Assembly (NCBI GenBank): GCA_017379955.1 | Contig: JAFNVE010000197.1 | Span: 1 to 11,066, forward strand | Direction: 5' to 3' | DNA from: Tidjanibacter sp. | GTDB lineage: Bacteria > Bacteroidota > Bacteroidia > Bacteroidales > Rikenellaceae | Length of the DNA: 11,066 nucleotides | Shown: positions 1 through 4,261 of the stretch, in pieces | How the letters are laid out: every line of letters starts with the position of its first letter | Position numbering within the stretch: position 1 is the first letter of the stretch | Notes under the pieces: model-generated | The model's database searches: none | Told to the model about the DNA's origin: nothing | Seen by the model: only the letters and a program-made list of their open reading frames with translations | Program-made: the position numbers and the translations under genes

Positions 1-612
1 CAGAAGGTGATTACCGACCTGCGTGAGTATGGTGTGGTGCAGCGTGCAGTGCTCGGCATTGAGTATCGTAACAATGATAATGGCGAGGGCGTAGTGGTGG
101 CCGTAGTGCGCGAGGGTAGTGCAGCTGAGGAGGCAGGTATCGAGCCCGACGACCTCATCACCCACATCAACGGCCAGAAACTCGACCAGAATAATACCCT
201 TACTGAGATTATTGGTAAACTCCGTCCCAACGATAAGGTGAAAATTACTGTAAAAAGAGGTGAGCAGACGAAACAATTTGAGGCTGTTCTGCGTAATAAA
301 GCAGGAAAAGCGGAGTTGATAGCCAGCGACTATGTTGACGCGGCAGAGGCACTCGGTGGTACCTTCTCGGAGGTTAACGAGCGCACTCGCAAGCAGTTAG
401 GCATAGATGGTGGCCTCAGAGTGACCTCCATTGAGCAGGGCGGTGTGCTCGCACAGGCGAGAATCCGTCAGGGTTATATCATTACCCACATCAATGAGCA
501 AGAGGTACGCTCGGTGCGCGATCTGGATAAAATTGGTGAGGAGATCTATGCAATTGAGGGTCTCTATCCCGACGGCAGACGTGTTACCTACTCGCTTGTA
601 CAGCCCCGATAG
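1..612 (+). CDS. htrA: HtrA/DegP-like periplasmic serine protease, C-terminal part (5' end outside window)
   Basis: This is the last 203 codons of a gene that begins before the window; the frame is open from base 1 and stops at TAG 610-612. HtrA/Deg proteases are envelope quality-control enzymes that degrade or chaperone misfolded proteins; their PDZ domains recognise exposed C-termini and regulate the protease trimer. Visible here are two PDZ domains: the first at about fragment residues 18-90 (LGIEYRN at its start, then GSAAEEAGIEPDDLITHING) and the second at about 112-190 (LRVTSIEQGG, then IRQGYIITHINEQEV). The first residues (VITDLREYGVVQRAVLGI) match the usual junction between the trypsin-like domain and PDZ1. 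The protease domain with its His-Asp-Ser triad is not in the window, so activity cannot be judged. The GTG at 7 is an internal codon, not the start. The gene ends 53 bases before a hairpin terminator. Confidence 0.87.
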   Translation, partial: QKVITDLREYGVVQRAVLGIEYRNNDNGEGVVVAVVREGSAAEEAGIEPDDLITHINGQKLDQNNTLTEIIGKLRPNDKVKITVKRGEQTKQFEAVLRNKAGKAELIASDYVDAAEALGGTFSEVNERTRKQLGIDGGLRVTSIEQGGVLAQARIRQGYIITHINEQEVRSVRDLDKIGEEIYAIEGLYPDGRRVTYSLVQPR

Positions 613-664
613 TAGGAAGCACGCCGAAAGGCAGACGAGATATCTCTGACCCGACTTGAAAGAC

Positions 665-718
665 AAAGGCGGTAGTATGCGCTCCCTATCTGTTGTGGAG
701 CAAGTGCGACCGCCTTTT
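665..718 (+). terminator. Imperfect-hairpin terminator after the protease gene
   Basis: AAAGGCGGT (665-673) pairs perfectly with ACCGCCTTT (709-717). The interior pairs partly, including a GCTCC/GGAGC stem nearer the loop. The 3' arm runs into TTTTCT, a short U-run, so termination is plausible but not textbook. It separates the protease gene from rpoD. Confidence 0.6.
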
Positions 719-814
719 CTATATATACAAATGCGGGCCGATGCCATATACTAAGGAGAGGCCACCCTGCGTTAGTAGGCAAAGATGTGAAAGGATTAAT
801 TAAATTAGATATAG

Positions 815-1675
815 ATGCGACAACTAAAAATTACAAAATCGATTACCAACCGCGAAAGTGCATCGTTGGACAAATATCTGCAAGAGATTGGCAAAGAGGA
901 CCTTATCACCGTTGAGGAGGAGGTAGAACTCGCCCAGCGAATCAAGAAAGGCGACCAGGAGGCTCTTGAAAAACTCACCAAGGCCAACCTTCGTTTCGTG
1001 GTGTCGGTAGCCAAGCAGTATCAGAATCAGGGTCTTTCGTTGCCCGACCTTATCAACGAGGGTAACCTCGGCCTTATCAAGGCTGCCGAGAAGTTTGACG
1101 AGACCCGAGGCTTTAAGTTTATCAGCTACGCTGTATGGTGGATTCGTCAGTCGATTTTGCAGGCTCTGGCTGAGCAGTCGCGTATCGTGCGCCTGCCCTT
1201 GAACCAGGTTGGCTCGCTCAACAAGATTAACAAGGCTCTCGCCCGCTTCGAGCAGGAGAACGAGCGCACCCCCTCGCCCGAGGAGTTGGCTGTGGTGCTC
1301 GATATCCCCAAGGAGAAGGTGTCGGACACTCTTCGTGTGTCAGGTCGCCACGTATCGGTGGATGCCCCCTTTGCAGATGGCGAGGATAACAACCTGCTGG
1401 ATGTCTTGGTTAACGCCGACTCGCCCAATGCCGACCGTGGCTTGATTAACGAGTCGCTCTCGACAGAGGTGGATCGCGCACTTGCGACACTTACCGAGCG
1501 TGAGCGTGATATTATCAAGTACTTCTTCGGTATCGGCTGCTCGGAGATGACTCTTGAGGAGATTGGCGATAAGTTCGGTCTTACCCGCGAGCGCGTGCGT
1601 CAGATTAAGGAGAAGGCTATTCGCAGATTGCGTAATAGTTCGAGGAATAAGCATCTTAAGTCCTACCTCGGATAA
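815..1675 (+). CDS. rpoD: Primary sigma factor RpoD/SigA (Bacteroidetes short form)
   Basis: This encodes the 286-aa housekeeping sigma factor that gives RNA polymerase promoter specificity. Domains in order: region 1.2 at about residues 17-45 ([10 protein letters not shown]), region 2 at about 50-125 with the core-binding and -10-melting helices ([17 protein letters not shown], then [15 protein letters not shown] at 100-113), region 3 at about 130-210, and the region 4 helix-turn-helix at 246-273 ([20 protein letters not shown]) that reads the -33 element. Region 1.1 and the non-conserved insert of proteobacterial RpoD are absent; this short architecture of about 287 aa is normal in Bacteroidetes, where the sigma recognises TTTG/TAnnTTTG promoters. 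The ATG at 815 puts the expected [15 protein letters not shown] at the N-terminus. No clear promoter box was found upstream (613-814). The composite repeat starts at the stop codon. Confidence 0.95.
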   Translation: MRQLKITKSITNRESASLDKYLQEIGKEDLITVEEEVELAQRIKKGDQEALEKLTKANLRFVVSVAKQYQNQGLSLPDLINEGNLGLIKAAEKFDETRGFKFISYAVWWIRQSILQALAEQSRIVRLPLNQVGSLNKINKALARFEQENERTPSPEELAVVLDIPKEKVSDTLRVSGRHVSVDAPFADGEDNNLLDVLVNADSPNADRGLINESLSTEVDRALATLTERERDIIKYFFGIGCSEMTLEEIGDKFGLTRERVRQIKEKAIRRLRNSSRNKHLKSYLG

Positions 1676-1800
1676 AAAAAGCCGTATAATTGGTGAATTT
1701 GGTGTTGGGGGAGCCTTGCCGACCACTTACATACATAGAGTATGCGCGTGGCCGTCAAGACTCCCCCGCCTAAAATTCCCCTAATTCTACGACTTTTTTT
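1674..1800. repeat. Module A: large variable-arm hairpin, copy 1
   Basis: Arms of 20 nt (1707-1726 and 1748-1767) pair at 17 of 20 positions; the mismatches are C1714-A1760, C1719-T1755 and A1722-C1752. Inside lies TTACATAC-ATAGA-GTATGCGC, with CATAC (1730-1734) pairing GTATG (1740-1744) around a 5-nt loop. Outside, A7-GCCGTA (1674-1686) faces TACGAC-T7 (1788-1800) with one further C-A mismatch, giving an imperfect cruciform about 127 bp long. Read on the minus strand, the C-A mismatches become G-U pairs and the 3' end is GC-rich sequence followed by seven Ts, as in an intrinsic terminator facing rpoD. On the plus strand it also ends in T7. Confidence 0.8.
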
Positions 1801-1891
1801 GGTTGTGGGGTTAAATAGAAAAGCGTCTGCGACGCCTTCGCGGCTCGCCAACCCCCTCTGCCTAAAAATAGCTCGATTCTATGACTTTTTT
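1801..1891. repeat. Module B: GnGTC-TGC-GACnC nested hairpin, copy 1
   Basis: The outer stem GGGGTT (1807-1812) pairs with AACCCC (1850-1855). It encloses AAATAGAAAA, then the 13-nt hairpin GCGTC-TGC-GACGC (1823-1835). The module ends with a 31-nt tail (1861-1891: CCTAAAA, then ATTCTATGAC and a T-run) that is a diverged copy of module A's 3' end at 1769-1800. The same layout occurs at 10771-10862, and a free-standing version at 2102-2148. Confidence 0.7.
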
Positions 1892-1892
1892 A

Positions 1893-1920
1893 ATTCAAAA
1901 TTCAAGATTCAAAATTCAAA
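1893..1920. repeat. Four ATTCAAR 7-bp tandem units, copy 1
   Basis: Units 1893-1899, 1900-1906, 1907-1913 and 1914-1920 read ATTCAA followed by A, G, A, A. Copy 2 at 10864-10891 also has four units, but in the order A, A, G, A. The segment CAAAATTCAAGA (1896-1907) recurs inverted at 2045-2056, bracketing the terminator and minisatellite. Confidence 0.75.
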
Positions 1921-1926
1921 ATAGAT

Positions 1927-1967
1927 AAAACCTGAGAGTGGTATCGAACCACTCTCAGGTTTTTTTT
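1927..1967 (+). terminator. Intrinsic terminator, module D, copy 1
   Basis: A perfect 12-bp stem (1931-1942 with 1948-1959) closes the loop ATCGA and is followed by eight Ts (1960-1967); four preceding As extend the pairing. It probably terminates rpoD transcripts that pass the upstream hairpins. The copy 2 equivalent differs by two compensated base pairs, so the stem itself is conserved. Confidence 0.9.
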
Positions 1968-1971
1968 GACA

Positions 1972-2016
1972 GGGGATAATGGGGATAATGGGGATAATGG
2001 GGATAATGGGGATAAT
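1972..2016. repeat. 9-bp minisatellite, five exact GGGGATAAT units
   Basis: Five perfect head-to-tail units of 9 bp are followed by a partial unit (GGGATAT) and the pyrimidine-rich end TTCCCTAAATTCCCTAA. The five G4 runs at 5-nt spacing fit a G-quadruplex motif on the plus strand. Copy 2 has 9-bp repeats at the same place with different units. Confidence 0.95.
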
Positions 2017-2101
2017 GGGATATTTCCCTAAATTCCCTAATCAATCTTGAATTTTGCATTCAGGGTAGTATGTAGGCACACCGAGTACAATCCCTAACCA
2101 C

Positions 2102-2148
2102 GCCACTCAATAGAAAGGAGTCTGCGACTCTTTTTCCTCAAAAGTGGC
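2102..2148. repeat. Free-standing module-B-like hairpin upstream of etfB
   Basis: GCCACT (2102-2107) pairs with AGTGGC (2143-2148). It encloses CAATAGAAAG, then the 13-nt hairpin GAGTC-TGC-GACTC (2118-2130) and a T-rich stretch. Outer stem, 10-nt AATAGAAA spacer, and core hairpin have the same order and spacing as module B, while the stem sequences differ but still pair. ATCCCTA motifs lie on both sides (about 2089-2095 and 2153-2159), like the ends of the composite repeat. The rest of 2041-2221 shows nothing else I can support. Confidence 0.6.
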
Positions 2149-2221
2149 AAAAAATCCCTATGTGTGGCGGTTGGTGGGGTGGTTTGTGGCGAGTTGAGCA
2201 CCCACCGAGGGCGTTTTGCCA

Positions 2222-2229
2222 TAACTTTG
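2222..2229 (+). promoter_or_regulatory. TAACTTTG, candidate upstream -7 box for etfB
   Basis: This matches the Bacteroidetes -7 consensus TAnnTTTG exactly. No convincing -33 TTTG is correctly spaced upstream (nearest TTG 2194-2196, 25 bp away). It may be a second promoter for the etf operon about 115 bp before the start codon. Confidence 0.35.
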
Positions 2230-2309
2230 CGGTGTCGATAGGTCTGAATATTGTGGCCTATTGAACTGCTTTATTTATATAATAGGTATGCGGATTGCCC
2301 GATATTTTG

Positions 2310-2317
2310 TAACTTTG
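2310..2317 (+). promoter_or_regulatory. TAACTTTG, candidate -7 promoter box for etfB-etfA-ACAD
   Basis: An exact TAnnTTTG match lies 27 bases before the etfB ATG at 2345, giving a likely transcription start near 2324 and a short leader. No good -33 element is seen. Its position inside the 5' extension of the open frame argues against the upstream ATGs at 2261 and 2288. Confidence 0.5.
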
Positions 2318-2344
2318 GGTAGTCCGATATTAAAAAGTGAGATA

Positions 2345-3217
2345 ATGCGAAAATTGAAAATTATTGTTTTGGCAAAGCAGGTGCCCGACACACGAAATGT
2401 CGGCAAGGATGCGATGACCCCTGAGGGTACTGTCAATCGTGCTGCTCTGCCTGCCATCTTCAACCCCGAGGACCTCAATGCCTTGGAGCAGGCGTTGCGC
2501 TTGAAGGAGAATTTTCCCGGCTCTACCGTCAAGGTGCTCACTATGGGTCCCGGTCGTGCTGCGGAGGTGATTCGCGAGGCACTCTATCGTGGTGCTGACG
2601 GTGGCTATCTGCTCTCGGACAGAGCCTTTGCGGGTGCCGATACGCTGGCCACCTCCTATGCATTGGCTACTGCTATCAAGAAGATTGGCGATTTTGATAT
2701 TATCCTCGGTGGTCGTCAGGCTATCGATGGCGACACTGCTCAGGTAGGCCCTCAGGTGGCTCAGAAGTTGGGCGTGGCGCAGATTACCTACGCTGAGGAG
2801 ATTCTGGGTATTAAGGATGATCGTATCACCGTTCGTCGTCATATTGATGGTGGTGTGGAGGTTGTTGAAGGCCCTCTGCCTGTGGTAATTACCGTTAATG
2901 GCTCGGCTGCTCCCTGTCGTCCTGCCAATGCCAAGCTGGTGCAGAAGTACAAACGCGCCAAGGGTCGTCAGGAGCGTGTGGAGGGTGAGCCTTATGCCCA
3001 TCTTTACGAGGAGCGTCCCTACCTCAATATCACCGAGTGGGGTGTGGCAGATATCGATGGCGACACTGCTCAGTGTGGCCTCTCGGGCTCGCCTACCAAG
3101 GTTAAGCAGGTGGAGAATATTGTTTTTCAGGCCAAGGAGAGCAAAACTCTCACAGATAGCGATGCCGATATCGAGGCGTTGATTCAGGAACTTATGGCCG
3201 CTCACACAATCGGATAA
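2345..3217 (+). CDS. etfB: Electron transfer flavoprotein subunit beta
   Basis: This 290-aa protein is the beta (FixA-type) subunit of the heterodimeric ETF, which carries electrons between acyl-CoA dehydrogenases and downstream acceptors; the beta subunit holds AMP, or a second FAD in bifurcating ETFs. The start MRKLKIIVLAKQVPDT and the nucleotide-site motif AIDGDTAQVGPQVAQKLG (around residues 126-143) are characteristic, as is GLSGSPTKV near residue 245. The ATG at 2345 is preferred because the frame upstream (to 2261) encodes no family sequence and contains a promoter box. The gene lies 13 bases before etfA and is clearly co-transcribed with it. Oddity: a 22-nt stretch encoding IDGDTAQ occurs twice, in frame, 330 nt apart (2722-2743 and 3052-3073). 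Whether this ETF bifurcates cannot be decided from motifs I can judge. Confidence 0.95.
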   Translation: MRKLKIIVLAKQVPDTRNVGKDAMTPEGTVNRAALPAIFNPEDLNALEQALRLKENFPGSTVKVLTMGPGRAAEVIREALYRGADGGYLLSDRAFAGADTLATSYALATAIKKIGDFDIILGGRQAIDGDTAQVGPQVAQKLGVAQITYAEEILGIKDDRITVRRHIDGGVEVVEGPLPVVITVNGSAAPCRPANAKLVQKYKRAKGRQERVEGEPYAHLYEERPYLNITEWGVADIDGDTAQCGLSGSPTKVKQVENIVFQAKESKTLTDSDADIEALIQELMAAHTIG

Positions 3218-3230
3218 AAAGGAGATAGAT
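3216..3230 (+). promoter_or_regulatory. Strong Shine-Dalgarno for etfA
   Basis: AAAAGGAGATAGAT precedes the ATG, with GGAG at 3221-3224 and 6 nt to the start. Strong Shine-Dalgarno sequences are unusual in Bacteroidetes, whose leaders are mostly A-rich; none of the other starts in the window has one this good. It fixes the etfA start. Confidence 0.75.
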
Positions 3231-4250
3231 ATGAATAGTGTATTTGTATATTGCGAGTGGGAGGGTAAGTGCGTTGCCGAGGTTAGCCAGGAGTTGCTGA
3301 CCAAGGGTCGCAAGTTGGCCGATACTCTCGGGGTTAAGTTGGAGGCTGTGGTGGCTGCCGATGACCTCGCGGGTGTTGAGGCTCAGGTGTTGCCCTACGG
3401 TGTTGATGTTCTGCACCTCTTTGAGGGCAAGGGTTTGTTCCCCTACACCTCGTTGCCCCACGCTTCGATTTTGATCAACCTCTTTCGCGAGGAGCAGCCT
3501 CAGATCTGCTTGATGGGAGCTACCGTTATCGGTCGTGATTTGGGCCCTCGTGTATCGTCGGCCCTGCATAGTGGTCTGACTGCCGACTGCACCTCGTTGG
3601 AGATTGGCCCATACGAGGATAAGAAGGCTGGCAAGAGTTATGATAGCCTCCTCTATCAGATTCGCCCCGCCTTTGGTGGTAACATTGTGGCTACCATTGT
3701 CAACCCCGAGAATCGCCCCCAGATGGCTACCGTGCGTAAGGGTGTGATGAAACGCGAGATTGTTAGCGAGGATTACAAAGGTGAGGTAGTACGTCACAAA
3801 GTGGCTGAGTATGTGAGTGATACCGACTATGCTGTAAAGGTGCTGGAGCGTCACGTTCAGCCTGCTGCCAACAATCTCTCGGGCGCTCCGATTGTGGTTG
3901 CAGGTGGCTATGGTATGGGCTCGAAGGAGGGTTTCGATATGCTCTACGAACTTGCGGATGTGCTCCACGCTGAGGTTGGCGCAAGCCGTGCCGCTATCGA
4001 TGCGGGCTACTGCGCATCGAATTTGCAGATTGGCCAGACCGGTGTTACCGTTCGCCCCAAACTCTATATCGCTTGCGGTATCTCGGGTCAGATTCAGCAT
4101 ATTGCAGGTATGCAGGAGAGCGGAATCATCATCTCCATCAACTCCGACCCTGCGGCACCTATCAACACCATTGCCGACTATGTTATAGTAGGTCGTGTGG
4201 AGGATGTAGTGCCCAAAATGATTAAGTATTACAAACAGAACAGTAAGTAA
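3231..4250 (+). CDS. etfA: Electron transfer flavoprotein subunit alpha
   Basis: This 339-aa protein is the alpha (FixB-type) subunit of ETF, which binds the redox-active FAD in its C-terminal domain. The N-terminal domain (about residues 1-200) is divergent, as usual. The FAD domain shows GGYGMGSKEGF (from 225), VGASRA (249-254), QIGQTG (266-271), ACGISGQIQHIAGM (from 281) and a C-terminal SINSDPAAPINTIADYVIVG segment, all canonical. Length is in the family range (about 310-340). It sits between etfB (13 bases) and the acyl-CoA dehydrogenase gene (11 bases), and the three products form one electron-transfer unit. Nothing looks truncated or shifted. Confidence 0.96.
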   Translation: MNSVFVYCEWEGKCVAEVSQELLTKGRKLADTLGVKLEAVVAADDLAGVEAQVLPYGVDVLHLFEGKGLFPYTSLPHASILINLFREEQPQICLMGATVIGRDLGPRVSSALHSGLTADCTSLEIGPYEDKKAGKSYDSLLYQIRPAFGGNIVATIVNPENRPQMATVRKGVMKREIVSEDYKGEVVRHKVAEYVSDTDYAVKVLERHVQPAANNLSGAPIVVAGGYGMGSKEGFDMLYELADVLHAEVGASRAAIDAGYCASNLQIGQTGVTVRPKLYIACGISGQIQHIAGMQESGIIISINSDPAAPINTIADYVIVGRVEDVVPKMIKYYKQNSK

Positions 4251-4261
4251 CAGAGATAGTT

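Larger units (their letters stand above)
1676..2040. repeat. Composite intergenic repeat, copy 1 (modules A-F)
   Basis: This non-coding element starts at the A-run overlapping the rpoD stop codon. It shares module order and most of its sequence with 10644-11066. Modules: A, large hairpin 1676-1800; B, nested hairpin 1801-1891; C, four ATTCAAR 7-mers 1893-1920; D, terminator 1927-1967; E, 9-bp tandem repeats 1972-2016; F, end motif TTCCCTAAATTCCCTAA to 2040. From the G after the A-run to the end of the terminator T-run it is 287 nt, against 288 nt in copy 2; total length differs through the number of 9-bp units. No transposase, target-site duplication or terminal repeat was seen. It may act as a portable terminator, a structured RNA source or a non-autonomous mobile repeat; the sequence does not decide which. 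Short open frames crossing it are shared only because the DNA is shared. Confidence 0.88.

Noticed and set aside
1700..1770. Integron attC site
   Set aside because: An imperfect hairpin with variable arms and GTTGGG recalls attC, but the required complementary RYYYAAC end is absent, invariant sequence sits in the apex rather than only at the ends, and no integrase or cassette array is visible.
1742..1924. Possible small protein of 60 aa in repeat copy 1
   Set aside because: It covers the hairpin arm and module B of a non-coding repeat. The related frame in copy 2 (10619-10864) starts inside fabG in another frame, so similarity is due to the DNA repeat.
1929..1963. tRNA 3' fragment or attachment site on the minus strand
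   Set aside because: The TTCGA loop resembles a T-arm, but the stem extends to 12 bp or more, no acceptor, D or anticodon arms are present, and the T-run marks it as a terminator.
1972..2016. CRISPR array
   Set aside because: Units are 9 bp and contiguous without spacers, and no cas genes are present.
2261..2344. N-terminal extension of EtfB from the ATG at 2261
   Set aside because: The added 28 residues show no family similarity, the stretch includes an exact -7 promoter box, and the canonical N-terminus begins at 2345.
2330..3313. Long antisense open frame (327 codons) opposite etfB
   Set aside because: It lies fully opposite a conserved gene, has no recognisable domains, and follows from the codon bias of etfB. 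Similar long antisense frames opposite etfA, the ACAD gene, fabF and fabG were rejected for the same reason.
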